39,303 bases of DNA from a virus (IMGVR_UViG_3300006916_000120:1-39303), one strand, 5' to 3'. Numbered from the stretch's first letter, positions 6,686-15,379 are shown. Notes: a model not told the origin generated them from the letters alone. A program made the numbers and translations.

Positions 6686-8989
6686 ATGGAAAACAGATAC
6701 AAATCAATGCCTTCAATGGTAATTGCTGAAAAAGATAAAACTAAAGATTGGTGCAGACAGGTTCTAAATGCTGTTACAGGATATATGGGCGCTGAGGGAG
6801 GAAGCTATCATTCTTCAAGATCAAAAGACATTAGAAACTATCAGATATATAACGGGCAGTTAACACAAGGTGATTATTCTTACATTACAGAGCAATATGG
6901 ATTAACCTATCCAGCTAGACTTGTAAATTATCCTATTATAACTCCTAAGATTGATTTGTTAGTAGGAGAAGAGCTAAGAAGACCTATTGATATGAAAGTT
7001 ACAACAGTTAACAAGGCTGCTGTAATTAGAAAGCACGATCACAAAGTTGGACTAATGATGAAAGAGTTGTTAGATGATTTTCATGCTGAAATGCAAGAAA
7101 AAATGAATATTAATGTTTTGTCTGAAGGACAAGGTATGCCAGTACCAGAAGACATTGAGACTTATATGAAGTATAACTATCGTGAAATGATAGAGGAAAC
7201 AGCTCAAGATGGTTTAGAGTATGTTTCTAATAGATATAATTTAAAAGATGTATTTAAAGAAGGTTTTAGAGACTTGTTGGTAACAGGCAAAGAGTTTTAT
7301 AAAATTAATATACAAAACGGAGACCCTTACGCTAGAAGAGTTGATCCAAGAAACATAGTGTTTGATGATTCTCTTCATTCAGATTATTTAGATGATGCTT
7401 CTTGGGTGGGAGAAGAAAGATGGTTGTCTATCAACGAAATAAACGATGAGTATAAAGACAATCTATCCACTGATGATTTGTTAGAGCTAGACAAAATGAG
7501 AAACCTGTACTTAGGAGGAGACTTGGCTAGTTACAATAGTAGTTTTGAGTGGGTAGACGTTGCTCATGGTAGAGAGGCTAGAATTAGAGTGGTAAGTTGC
7601 GAGTGGAAATCATTGCGAGCTATTAAATTTAAATTATCTGACAATAAATACGATCCTTCTAGGCCATTTAGAAAAATGGTAAAAGATACGTATAAAAAAA
7701 GAAAAGGAGAAAAGATTGAAACTAAATGGGTGGATGATGTTTGGGAGGCTACTTTAATTGGCGGCAGAATATTAGTTAATGCTAGAAGAAGGGACAATCA
7801 GGTTAGAAGTATTGATGATCCAGGTAAAACTCCATTATCATATGTTGGTTGTATAAAAGGAAACACAACAGGAAGCAGTAGTTCTTTAGTTGACATGCTT
7901 GACAACATACAAATGCTTTATAATATTGTTGTTTATCAAATAGAACTTGCTATGGCCCGCTCTGGTGGTAAGGCGGTAGTTTATGACGTGTCTCAATTAC
8001 CTACAAATGTTGGTATGGATATACAGCAAGTATTGTATCATTTAAAAACTGATGGTATTATTCCTATTAACTCAAAAGACGAAGGCAATCAAATGCAATC
8101 GTTTAATCAGTTTCAACAAATTGACTTTACACTATCTCAATCTGTTCAGCAGCTCATTAATCTTAAGGTAATGCTTGAAGAAATGGCTGGACAAATATCT
8201 GGAGTTACTAGACAAAGAGAGGGAGCTGTAGGCCAGTATGAATATGTGGGTAACGTACAAAGAAGTGTTGTGCAGTCTGCAACTATTACAGAAAGTTGGT
8301 TTTATTCTCATGGCGAATGCAAGCAAAGAGTTTTAGAGAGAATATGTAACCTAATGAAGGTTTGTTGGGCTGGAGGGAAAAAGGCTGGAATGATTTTAGG
8401 AGACGGTGCTTATAAATTCTTAAATGTTATGCCAGATATTGCTTTGCAAGACTTTGGTATTTATGTAGGTGATAGTGGTAAAGATGATTCTATGAAACAA
8501 GTAGTACAACAATTAGCACAAGCTGCGCTACAAGCAGGTACTATTGACATGTTAGGCGTTATTAAAGTTTTACGATCTGACACAATGACAGAAGCTGAAA
8601 AAGTATTAGAGCAGGCTATGACTGAGATGCAAAAACAACAACAGCAAACTATGCAAGAGCAACAACAAGCACAAGAGGCGGCAGCTCAAGTGGAGCAAGC
8701 TAAATTTGAGGCTGAGGCACAGCTTAAGCAAATGGATAATGAGGCTAAATTAAAAGTTGCACAAATTAGCGCAGAGTCTAGGCTAGAGGTTGCTAAAATA
8801 CAAGCAGATGTTGATAGAGATCTTCATGATACTAAAGAAAGAAATGAAATGGATAAAAAAGCTGCTGACTATTATATTGATAGAAAAAATAGAGAAGAGG
8901 AGTCTAAAAAAGAAGATAGTGATAGGGCTAGAGCATCTGGATCAACCACTAGTTCTGACAGCTTGAAAAAAGCAGCTCAAAAAATATAA
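6686..8989 (+). CDS. Portal protein
   Basis: The product is 767 aa. It would form the dodecameric DNA channel at one capsid vertex and dock the terminase. The segment NYPIITPKIDLLVGEELRRP (about 92-111) is typical of large podovirus portals, and a long mixed alpha/beta core with wing-like segments follows. Residues about 640-767 are a Gln/Glu/Lys/Ala-rich coiled coil ending in a Ser/Lys tail, probably the crown or barrel helix and an interior tail. The position directly after TerL and before the scaffold supports the call. Confidence 0.92.
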   Translation: MENRYKSMPSMVIAEKDKTKDWCRQVLNAVTGYMGAEGGSYHSSRSKDIRNYQIYNGQLTQGDYSYITEQYGLTYPARLVNYPIITPKIDLLVGEELRRPIDMKVTTVNKAAVIRKHDHKVGLMMKELLDDFHAEMQEKMNINVLSEGQGMPVPEDIETYMKYNYREMIEETAQDGLEYVSNRYNLKDVFKEGFRDLLVTGKEFYKINIQNGDPYARRVDPRNIVFDDSLHSDYLDDASWVGEERWLSINEINDEYKDNLSTDDLLELDKMRNLYLGGDLASYNSSFEWVDVAHGREARIRVVSCEWKSLRAIKFKLSDNKYDPSRPFRKMVKDTYKKRKGEKIETKWVDDVWEATLIGGRILVNARRRDNQVRSIDDPGKTPLSYVGCIKGNTTGSSSSLVDMLDNIQMLYNIVVYQIELAMARSGGKAVVYDVSQLPTNVGMDIQQVLYHLKTDGIIPINSKDEGNQMQSFNQFQQIDFTLSQSVQQLINLKVMLEEMAGQISGVTRQREGAVGQYEYVGNVQRSVVQSATITESWFYSHGECKQRVLERICNLMKVCWAGGKKAGMILGDGAYKFLNVMPDIALQDFGIYVGDSGKDDSMKQVVQQLAQAALQAGTIDMLGVIKVLRSDTMTEAEKVLEQAMTEMQKQQQQTMQEQQQAQEAAAQVEQAKFEAEAQLKQMDNEAKLKVAQISAESRLEVAKIQADVDRDLHDTKERNEMDKKAADYYIDRKNREEESKKEDSDRARASGSTTSSDSLKKAAQKI

Positions 8990-9000
8990 CAAATATTTCG

Positions 9001-9008
9001 TATATTTG
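9001..9008 (+). promoter_or_regulatory. Promoter -7 element (TATATTTG) upstream of the head genes
   Basis: TATATTTG fits TANNTTTG and lies 33 nt before ATG 9041, giving a leader of about 25-27 nt. No TTTG is seen at -33. It would give the scaffold and capsid genes a transcript independent of the packaging genes. Confidence 0.4.
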
Positions 9009-9040
9009 CAAACTGGGAGTATTAACTAAATTAAAATAAA

Positions 9041-10054
9041 ATGGCAGAAGAATCAAAACTAGTAGAAGAGGTTGTGGAAACAACAGAAGCTACAGAAGAA
9101 AAAAAAGAGTTTAATCCATTGGCCTTTGCGGGAGATGATACCTACAAGGCAGATGAAACAACAGAAGAAGTAGAAGAAAAAGAAGAAGCAAAAACAGAGC
9201 AGGTAGAAAGTAAAGAAGAAAGCAAAGAAGAAAGCGAAGAAGATGGTTGGTCTTGGGACAGCAAAACTGAAGACGCGGCATCTGAAAAAGAGGAAGAGTA
9301 TAATTGGGATGGAGATGAAAAAACAACTGAAGAAACTCCAACGGCACAAGAATCATTAAATTGGGCTAAAGTTGGAGAAGAGCTAGGTGTTGAGATAAAA
9401 TCAAAAGACGAGTTTGTGCAAGCTATAAATTCTTTACAGCAAAAAGCTCAAACACAACAAGCTCCAGTTAATGATCAGGTATCAGAGCTTAGGTCTTATT
9501 TAAATTTTTCAGATAGAGATTTGGTTTCTGAAGAGTTAAAAGCTGATGGTATTGAAGATTCAGAAATAGAAGAATCATTAGATAAATTAGAAGATTCTGG
9601 CATGATGAAAATGAAAGCTAAAAGTATTAGAAGAGTAATCAATAATGCTATTGATCAACAAACAGCTCAGGCTAAACAACAAGCAGAGCAAAGTAAGACA
9701 AAAAGAAAAGAACAAGCAGAGAACGCAAAAAAAGAGTTAAAAAGTCAGATCAAGAACATGAGCGAGTTCATGGGAGGGAAAGTAACAAAAAAACAGAAAG
9801 AAGAAGTCTATAGATATGCTACAGGCGATATGATGAAAGAAATATATGCAGATCACGCCAATGTTGCTGATGTTGCTATGTTTATGCTCTATCGTAAGCA
9901 GATTGAAAAGATTCTTCGTTCTCAAGGCTTGGAAGACGGCAAAGCCGCTATCATGGATAGTATAGTCTCTCCAAATCTTAACAGTGGAAAAGGCAAGTCT
10001 AACTTTAAAGTAAAGTCAGGCGAGTTTGATCCAAAAGCGTTCATGAGCGAGTAA
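9041..10054 (+). CDS. Putative capsid scaffolding protein
   Basis: The product is 337 aa. Residues 1-110 are extremely acidic and low in complexity (Glu/Thr/Lys runs with WSWDS and YNWDGD islands). The rest is helical and Gln/Lys-rich (about 130-240, coiled coil), ending in an ordered region and DPKAFMSE. The acidic helical character and the place between portal and major capsid protein are what scaffolds show: they guide prohead assembly and leave before or during packaging. No protease domain is visible. Function is inferred from composition and position. Confidence 0.8.
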   Translation: MAEESKLVEEVVETTEATEEKKEFNPLAFAGDDTYKADETTEEVEEKEEAKTEQVESKEESKEESEEDGWSWDSKTEDAASEKEEEYNWDGDEKTTEETPTAQESLNWAKVGEELGVEIKSKDEFVQAINSLQQKAQTQQAPVNDQVSELRSYLNFSDRDLVSEELKADGIEDSEIEESLDKLEDSGMMKMKAKSIRRVINNAIDQQTAQAKQQAEQSKTKRKEQAENAKKELKSQIKNMSEFMGGKVTKKQKEEVYRYATGDMMKEIYADHANVADVAMFMLYRKQIEKILRSQGLEDGKAAIMDSIVSPNLNSGKGKSNFKVKSGEFDPKAFMSE

Positions 10055-10139
10055 GCTTTATAAGGTAAGACAAAGTCTACTAATAGTTGAAAGTTAATTG
10101 GGCAAATAAAAAAATGTTTAATTAATAAAATTTAAAAAA

Positions 10140-11675
10140 ATGGCTAAATTATATACTGGAACCTATGGTTCTGGGACAACTGCCGAGAATGCTTTGAATA
10201 CAGCTCTAATGCAATACCCTGAGATTGCTAGAACTCTTATTCAACAGTATCCTCGTTATGCTGCGACATACTTGTTAGAAAGAACAGGTCGTTTTGCAGC
10301 TGAAAAAGTCTTAGGAGACAATTCTTTTGAATGGAAAGTGATGGGTAGATACAATGCTCCATCATATGCTACAGGCTTTTTCAAGGGTGTATCTGCTGAT
10401 ACATCTTTTACTAATACACCAACATCTACAACTGGAATTATTCTTGATGGTGCAGATGCAGATGGTGATGTATTTGAACTTATTATAGATGGGACTGCTA
10501 CAGGAAGAACTGGAGACTTTTTAAACAAGTTTGACATGGTTAGATTTCAATCTGGAGCTACTGCAATAGTAATTGAAGACCCTATTACTAACACTTCAGG
10601 ATCTGCTGCTGTAACTGACTTTATTGTTAAGTTTGAAATGGTTGATGGTACTGCTAATCCTTTATTAGAAACTGATGTAGCTGATGAGGCTATTGCAGCT
10701 TCTATTGGTTCTGCATTTCCTAACGGATCTGACGGTGCTGATGTAGGTGAAAACTATGTATATCCATCAACTCATACAAATTGGTTAACTACAATGCGTA
10801 AGAAATGTTCAGTTACTGGTAAAGACCTTACTGATGTAACTTGGATTGAAAACAATGGTTCTAAGCTTTGGTACTTTACTAAAGAGCAAATGATGATGGA
10901 TGAGTTCATGTATCAGCAAGAGCTTCAAAGATGGTATGGAAGAACTTCTGTAACAGATACTACAATCCAAAGACCAGGAGCTTATACTTCTTCTGCAATT
11001 GGTACTTCTGGAACTATGGCTTCTTCAATTGTAAGTGGAGATGGTTTATTGGCTCAAATTGATTCTTCTAATCAAGCTTCTTATTCAATGGGATCTTTAA
11101 CTGAAGATATTATTACTGAGTTTATTGCTAAGATTTCATTAAACGCAACTGCTGCTGAAGGTAATGAGTGGGTTGTATTTACTGGAACTGAAGGTAGATT
11201 AGCATTCCACAGAGCTATGAAAGATCTTATTGTTGCTCCTGCTGGTGCAATGACAGGTGGTTCAATGAATGGTATAAGTGGTGAGGTTCATCTTGGAGCA
11301 AACTTTGCTTCTTATAGTGCATTAGGTAACAAAATTACTGTTGCTCACTGTCCTGTATTTGATGACCCTAATTTACATTCTTCTGCTGGTGGAACTAATG
11401 CATTTGGTGACAACAGACTGAAAGAATCTGCTAAGATGGTATTTATGGACTTCGGAAAAACTTCTGGTGTTTCTAACGTTGAGTTAGTTACTAAAGGAGC
11501 TGAAGGAGTTAACAGAAGTATGATCAAGAAATATGTAGCTGGAATGGTGAATCCTTATGACCAAAAAGCAATGTTGGCTGCTAACGCTGATGACAAATTT
11601 GAATGCCACGTGCTTTCAGAAACTGGAATCATTGTTAGAAACCCATTGTCTTGTGGTATATTAAGCGCATCATAA
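10140..11675 (+). CDS. Major capsid protein
   Basis: The product is 511 aa, expected to have the HK97 fold. The N-terminal region (ALNTALMQYPEIARTLIQQY) leads into alternating beta segments. A segment with FTKEQMMMDEFMYQQELQRWYGR (split around residues 247-270) resembles the capsid proteins of Bacteroidota podophages. Ala/Gly/Ser/Thr-rich regular codon use and an A-rich leader (AAATTTAAAAAA before ATG) suggest high expression. The position after the scaffold and before small decoration-type proteins fits. Confidence 0.88.
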   Translation: MAKLYTGTYGSGTTAENALNTALMQYPEIARTLIQQYPRYAATYLLERTGRFAAEKVLGDNSFEWKVMGRYNAPSYATGFFKGVSADTSFTNTPTSTTGIILDGADADGDVFELIIDGTATGRTGDFLNKFDMVRFQSGATAIVIEDPITNTSGSAAVTDFIVKFEMVDGTANPLLETDVADEAIAASIGSAFPNGSDGADVGENYVYPSTHTNWLTTMRKKCSVTGKDLTDVTWIENNGSKLWYFTKEQMMMDEFMYQQELQRWYGRTSVTDTTIQRPGAYTSSAIGTSGTMASSIVSGDGLLAQIDSSNQASYSMGSLTEDIITEFIAKISLNATAAEGNEWVVFTGTEGRLAFHRAMKDLIVAPAGAMTGGSMNGISGEVHLGANFASYSALGNKITVAHCPVFDDPNLHSSAGGTNAFGDNRLKESAKMVFMDFGKTSGVSNVELVTKGAEGVNRSMIKKYVAGMVNPYDQKAMLAANADDKFECHVLSETGIIVRNPLSCGILSAS

Positions 11676-11701
11676 TTATTAACCTTTAAAAATTAGAAAA
11701 T

Positions 11702-12004
11702 ATGCCCAGAGCTTTTTTAGGATTTATTGTAGACGCAAACGATGGTGTTTATGTGTCTGCTGAAAAAATACATCACATAGAAATACTTAGTACAACTGCT
11801 ATTGACATTCATTTCGCAGGAGATGACGGAGCAGCAGGTAGTGCTGAGTTGACATGTACTTCAGGTAAAGCAGATGACATGGCTAAAGAAGTAGCAAGAA
11901 TTGCTGCAACTGCAAGCGGTGTTGTTACTGTAGCTGATGGTTTGAATAGTGTATTTGCTCACGCAGACATTACCGCTGTTGCGAACTATAATAAATCCGC
12001 ATAA
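11702..12004 (+). CDS. Small virion-type protein after the capsid gene, 100 aa
   Basis: The product begins MPRAFLGFIVDANDGVYV and is Ala/Asp-rich with predicted beta strands followed by a helix (KADDMAKEVARIAATA, about 56-71). It lies 26 nt after the capsid stop on the same presumed transcript. Size, composition and place suggest a head accessory or decoration protein, but no family is recognised. Confidence 0.65.
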   Translation: MPRAFLGFIVDANDGVYVSAEKIHHIEILSTTAIDIHFAGDDGAAGSAELTCTSGKADDMAKEVARIAATASGVVTVADGLNSVFAHADITAVANYNKSA

Positions 12005-12016
12005 CAATAATTAATT

Positions 12017-12095
12017 GGTATACCTAGAAGATTTTGCTTAGCTAGGATACCTTAGTAAACAACTTGGTAGAGGGGGGTAAAAATTAAAACCCCCC
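12017..12095 (+). promoter_or_regulatory. Two stable RNA hairpins between head genes
   Basis: Hairpin 1 pairs GGTATACCTAG (12017-12027) with CTAGGATACC (12042-12051), with one bulged A and an inner AAG/CTT extension. Hairpin 2 pairs six Gs (12072-12077) with six Cs (12090-12095) around a 12-nt A/T loop. Neither has a following T-tract, so they do not look like intrinsic terminators. They could protect the abundant capsid mRNA from exonucleases, set up processing, or tune readthrough to the gene at 12119. Confidence 0.5.
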
Positions 12096-12118
12096 AATAC
12101 TACAAAAACAATAAAAAA

Positions 12119-12622
12119 ATGGCAATAAAATTTGATTTTAATAGATTAAGAACGGCTATTAAAGGCTTTATTAAAGCTGAAAATACTGCTGGTTCTGAAG
12201 TAATACATTTACCAAAGCTTCAAGCTGCTGCTGTAGTTGAAAAACTTGCATTAGGTGCTGGGGGTGCTAAAGTACTTAAAGACGATGATTTCGGTAAAGT
12301 ATTTCTGTGCGAGCAATCTGGTGGTACAGATTCAGCTGTTACATTACCTCCTGCTACTGCTGGTGGTACTTTAACATTTATCGTTTCACTTACTCCATCT
12401 GGAACAGGTGATATGGTAATTAGCGCTGCAACTGCTGATACAATAGTATTCGCTGGTGCTGCTGATGCTGGTGCTGATGGTGATTCAAATCTTTTAGCTG
12501 ACAGTTTCACTATTGAAGCTGCTGCTGTAGGAGGAGAAAGAATTGAGTGTGTAGCTGACGGTACATATTGGTATGTGTACGCACATATGGGTGCTGTTGG
12601 TAGTATTACAACAACAGGATAA
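12119..12622 (+). CDS. Putative head decoration or fibre protein, beta-rich
   Basis: The product is 167 aa. After a basic helical N terminus (about 1-45) comes a beta domain: FGKVFLCEQSGGTDSAVTLP, then repeated strand-turn units ending ERIECVADGTYWYVYAH. The pattern of a VTLP strand, an I-A-A-T core and a final WYV strand is one I associate with capsid fibre/decoration beta-sandwich domains. It lies between hairpins and a strong terminator at the end of the capsid transcript. Decoration is inferred, not shown. Confidence 0.65.
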   Translation: MAIKFDFNRLRTAIKGFIKAENTAGSEVIHLPKLQAAAVVEKLALGAGGAKVLKDDDFGKVFLCEQSGGTDSAVTLPPATAGGTLTFIVSLTPSGTGDMVISAATADTIVFAGAADAGADGDSNLLADSFTIEAAAVGGERIECVADGTYWYVYAHMGAVGSITTTG

Positions 12623-12644
12623 TATCCTGAATAGTTTGAATGAA

Positions 12645-12679
12645 GGAGGGGTTTCGGCCCCTCCATTATTCTTAATTTT
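12645..12679 (+). terminator. Strong Rho-independent terminator after the capsid block
   Basis: GGAGGGG (12645-12651) pairs with CCCCTCC (12658-12664) around TTTCGG, followed by ATTATTCTTAATTTT. It sits 23 nt after the stop of the gene at 12119 and would end the scaffold-capsid-decoration transcript. Confidence 0.85.
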
Positions 12680-12691
12680 AAAACAAAGAAA

Positions 12692-13387
12692 GTGGAGAGA
12701 AAAGAAGCAAAATTAGAAGTGCTAAGACCTTTTGGCCCTAGGGTTCTTAAAGTACAATTACCTGACGTAATTACAAATAAATTAATATCTATAACGGATG
12801 AAATGTTTGAAGATGAAAACAAAAAAAGTTATGGAGAGAATTTGGTAGGGCAAATCAAATGTGAAATAGAAATAGATCAAAAAGTATTGCAAGAAAATAA
12901 TCTATATGATTTTTTTAAGCAATGCCTATATGCATATATAAACTCTTGTTTAAAAGAGATGTATATTTTTGATGAAAATAGTCATGTTATAAATTGTGAT
13001 GTTACAGACATGTGGTTTAATGAAATGAATCCTGGAGGAGAATATAATCCTGCTCATTATCATACAAATTGCCTTGTATCATCAACATTGTTTTTAAAAG
13101 TTCCTAATAATAGACCAAAAAGAGATATTAATAATAAATCTGATAAAGACGGGCATTTAGAATTTATAGATAGATCTGTTAGCCCTGATCTTTTACAGAA
13201 GGGGCAAATGATAATAGAGCCTAAAGTAGGAGATATGTATTTATGGCCTTCTAGTTTGTTTCATACCGTGTATCCTTTTTTGGGAAATCAAATAAGAAGA
13301 AGTATCGCGTGGAATGGAACATATCAGTTTGTTGAAAAAGAAACAAATAGTGTAATTGCAGGATTAAGGCCTTGGTCTATTAAATAA
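12692..13387 (+). CDS. Putative 2-oxoglutarate/Fe(II)-dependent oxygenase
   Basis: The product is 231 aa and starts at GTG 12692; the next in-frame ATG (12803) would remove the LFG-P-like N terminus. It resembles the phage 2OG-Fe(II) oxygenase family often seen in aquatic phages: NPGGEYNPAHYHTN (H122, H124), a central HLEFIDR, then GDMYLWPSSLFHTVYPF (H191) and QIRRSIAWN (R203 as probable 2-oxoglutarate anchor). The classical HxD acid after the first histidine is not obvious (H124-T-N126), so the metal ligands are uncertain. It lies just after the capsid terminator among structural genes. The substrate is unknown: a virion protein residue, nucleobase or host molecule. Confidence 0.7.
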   Translation: MERKEAKLEVLRPFGPRVLKVQLPDVITNKLISITDEMFEDENKKSYGENLVGQIKCEIEIDQKVLQENNLYDFFKQCLYAYINSCLKEMYIFDENSHVINCDVTDMWFNEMNPGGEYNPAHYHTNCLVSSTLFLKVPNNRPKRDINNKSDKDGHLEFIDRSVSPDLLQKGQMIIEPKVGDMYLWPSSLFHTVYPFLGNQIRRSIAWNGTYQFVEKETNSVIAGLRPWSIK

Positions 13388-13403
13388 AAATTCTTTATCT
13401 TTG
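13371..13403 (+). promoter_or_regulatory. Promoter (CTTG, 21-nt spacer, TATCTTTG), possibly giving leaderless mRNA
   Basis: TATCTTTG (13396-13403) is a consensus -7 element and CTTG (13371-13374) a near-match to the -33 TTTG. The -7 element ends only 4 nt before the ATG at 13408, so transcription would begin at or next to the start codon. Confidence 0.45.
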
Positions 13404-13407
13404 TAAA

Positions 13408-13608
13408 ATGAGAACAAGACTAGTAGTAAGAGATGGGAAAGTAATAGAGTTAAAAGAAGACGAATTGGTAAGGGAACCAAGTAGTCCACAAGTTTTTTCA
13501 ATAGGAGGTAAGTCTGGATTTAAATGGAAGACAGAGTCTGCTAATAAAACTTGGATAGAAAATGGCAAAATAGTAAAAGAAAAAAAGGGTAAAGCAATAC
13601 CCAAATAA
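13408..13608 (+). CDS. Small hypothetical protein, 66 aa
   Basis: The product begins MRTRLVVRDGKVIELKEDEL and ends EKKGKAIPK; it is highly charged, with a beta-hairpin-like N terminus. No other in-frame ATG exists, so the start is fixed although a -7 promoter element lies immediately upstream. No family is recognised. It sits between the oxygenase-like gene and the 260-aa unknown. Confidence 0.6.
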   Translation: MRTRLVVRDGKVIELKEDELVREPSSPQVFSIGGKSGFKWKTESANKTWIENGKIVKEKKGKAIPK

Positions 13609-13636
13609 CAGGGAGTATTAATTAAAAAAAAGAAAA

Positions 13637-14419
13637 ATGAAAAGACACGTAGTTTTAATCAAATCAAGAAAGCCTGATAAATTTAATTACTGTAAGTTTG
13701 GTAATTATACAGATAAGCAGGGAAGAGATGTAAATTTAGTAGATATAAATGATCGTATGACTGATGGTTACGAAATGTTTAATGCTGTATTATCTCTAGA
13801 TATTAATCAGAAACAAGACAAAAGAGTTTACGAATTTTTAAAAGGACATCCGCTAATGAGTGGAAAGTTTTCTATTGAAGATTTAAAAGCAAATGAAGAA
13901 AAGAATGCTGAAGGAGCTTTAAAAAGCGCTGAAGCAATTACTAAGGCAACAGACCTAAATATTAATGCTATGAAAGACTTAGCTATATTAATGGGTATAG
14001 ATTCTGATATAGAAGATACTATGCTAAAGGCTAAGATTATTCAATTTGCCAATAATACTCCAGACAAATTTTTATCACTTACAAACGATATAGATCAAGA
14101 GTATAGAATATTTTTAAAGAAAGCATTGGCTAAAAATGTATTAACTAAAGTTAACGGGGTGTGGAAGCATGGATCTGTTAATATTGGTCTTGCTGACGAA
14201 CAAGCAATTGTATGGTTAAAAGACAATGCTGATCTATATGCTTTGCTTAGAAGACAATTAAGAACTGGAAAGGCTGCTGTAGAGCAAACTCCTGTAGTTG
14301 AAGAGGTGGCTGTTGAAGAGGCTTCTCAACCACAAACAATGTCTAGCAGTACTATTAATAATTTAGAAAATGAAACCGCTAAACCAAAAGGATGGTTTGG
14401 TAGTAAAAAAAATAGATAG
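13637..14419 (+). CDS. Conserved-looking hypothetical protein, 260 aa
   Basis: The N terminus (MKRHVVLIKSRKPDKFNY) is beta-like. Residues about 75-200 are helical, with a segment around NGVWKHGSVNIGLADEQAIVWLKDN. The C terminus (215-260) is a Glu/Val/Ser/Thr-rich disordered tail ending GWFGSKKNR. The leader repeats a GGGAGTATTAAtTAAA sequence also found before the scaffold gene. Its place between head and connector genes suggests a structural or assembly role. I do not recognise the family. Confidence 0.6.
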   Translation: MKRHVVLIKSRKPDKFNYCKFGNYTDKQGRDVNLVDINDRMTDGYEMFNAVLSLDINQKQDKRVYEFLKGHPLMSGKFSIEDLKANEEKNAEGALKSAEAITKATDLNINAMKDLAILMGIDSDIEDTMLKAKIIQFANNTPDKFLSLTNDIDQEYRIFLKKALAKNVLTKVNGVWKHGSVNIGLADEQAIVWLKDNADLYALLRRQLRTGKAAVEQTPVVEEVAVEEASQPQTMSSSTINNLENETAKPKGWFGSKKNR

Positions 14420-14422
14420 TAA

Positions 14423-15271
14423 ATGAATTTGACTGAGGCTTATAATTTAATAGACCTGCTTTTAGATAAAGCAGATCAACCTTATTTTACAACCCCAGAA
14501 AAAGATAGGTTTTTAAAAATAGCTATATCTGACTTTGTTAATTTTCATTATCAAAAAATGCTTGTTGATGAAGATTCTAGAAGAGCTTTAGCACCCCTAA
14601 TAGATTATAATTTTTGGTCTCTTACTACAAGTGATATAGTTAGTGGGGCATATATATATAATAATTCTTTTCCAAGTTTTTCTAGGAAATATACAGACAG
14701 TGGAACTTTAGATCAAACTGGAACAGTAGTTGTAGGAAGCACTCATAGCGCAGGAAATGAAAGCACTAGGGTAGGAATTTGGTTATTTGGAAATCAATAT
14801 GTATTACCAAATCGGCATTTATATGTTATAAGCGCTACTAGAAAAAATTATAATATGGATGATATTATTGATAAATCAACTGGGCTTCCATTTCCAGGTA
14901 TTACTAGTTCAGATATCAAAACTACTGACTGGATATCTATAAAAAATAAATCTAGAAGAGACTATATTGAAGACAGTTATTCAGACGATCCTTTTAATCA
15001 ACCATCACACGATTCTCCAGATTGGGCGTATGTAGAAAATAGAATAGGTTTTTCTGATGCTGGCAACATGAGAGCATTACAAATGAATACAATAACACTT
15101 CCTAATTTAGAAGAAGCTTTTGCTGATGTACAAATTGGAGAAGAAACATATGGCGCTACCGCTTTGCCTGGCTCAAGAGTTTTTACTAATCACTTCCAGC
15201 GACAAATAATTGAATTAGCTGTAGACAAGATGACAAAAGTTGATGTAGGATTAATGACACCTCCATCATAA
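14423..15271 (+). CDS. Putative head-tail connector (neck) protein
   Basis: The product is 282 aa. It begins with a helical segment (MNLTEAYNLIDLLLDKADQP) and ends with NHFQRQIIELAVDKMTKVDV, a pattern shared with adaptor/ring proteins of Bacteroidota podophages, with a beta-rich middle. It follows the 260-aa gene by 3 nt and comes before a second connector-like gene. Assignment is by gene order and the helix pattern. Confidence 0.6.
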   Translation: MNLTEAYNLIDLLLDKADQPYFTTPEKDRFLKIAISDFVNFHYQKMLVDEDSRRALAPLIDYNFWSLTTSDIVSGAYIYNNSFPSFSRKYTDSGTLDQTGTVVVGSTHSAGNESTRVGIWLFGNQYVLPNRHLYVISATRKNYNMDDIIDKSTGLPFPGITSSDIKTTDWISIKNKSRRDYIEDSYSDDPFNQPSHDSPDWAYVENRIGFSDAGNMRALQMNTITLPNLEEAFADVQIGEETYGATALPGSRVFTNHFQRQIIELAVDKMTKVDVGLMTPPS

Positions 15272-15311
15272 TATATGATATTTGAAGAGAGTTCTTTTGC
15301 TCCCTGCTGTG

Positions 15312-15349
15312 AAAATAGGTTAATACTAGAAATAGTTGCGGCCTATTTT
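15312..15349 (+). terminator. Possible terminator or branched hairpin between connector genes
   Basis: AAAATAGG (15312-15319) pairs with CCTATTTT (15342-15349), enclosing a small ACTA-GAAA-TAGT hairpin (15325-15336). The right arm runs into a T-tract that also supplies the -33 TTTG of the next promoter. Terminator strength is doubtful because the stem is AT-rich. Confidence 0.35.
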
Positions 15350-15379
15350 TGCTTTATAAAGAAAAATTAACTAATTTTG
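15348..15379 (+). promoter_or_regulatory. Consensus Bacteroidota promoter (TTTG-N20-TAATTTTG)
   Basis: TTTG (15348-15351), 20 nt, then TAATTTTG (15372-15379) is the full -33/-7 consensus. Transcription would begin near 15385, about 16 nt before ATG 15401, driving the neck/tail genes. Confidence 0.65.

Noticed and set aside
9059-9356. Two minus-strand frames rich in Phe, Leu and Cys
   Set aside because: They are shadows of the Glu/Lys-rich low-complexity part of the scaffold gene; GAA/AAA codons read in reverse give Phe/Leu.
12072-12095. G6/C6 hairpin as intrinsic terminator
   Set aside because: There is no T-tract after the stem (AATACTACAAAA follows), unlike the clear terminator at 12645-12679.
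12220-12822. 200-codon open frame on the minus strand
   Set aside because: It lies antisense to the decoration-type gene, the terminator and the oxygenase start, and its composition (Ser/Ala/Pro-rich) mirrors the Ala/Gly codons opposite. No start signal or family.
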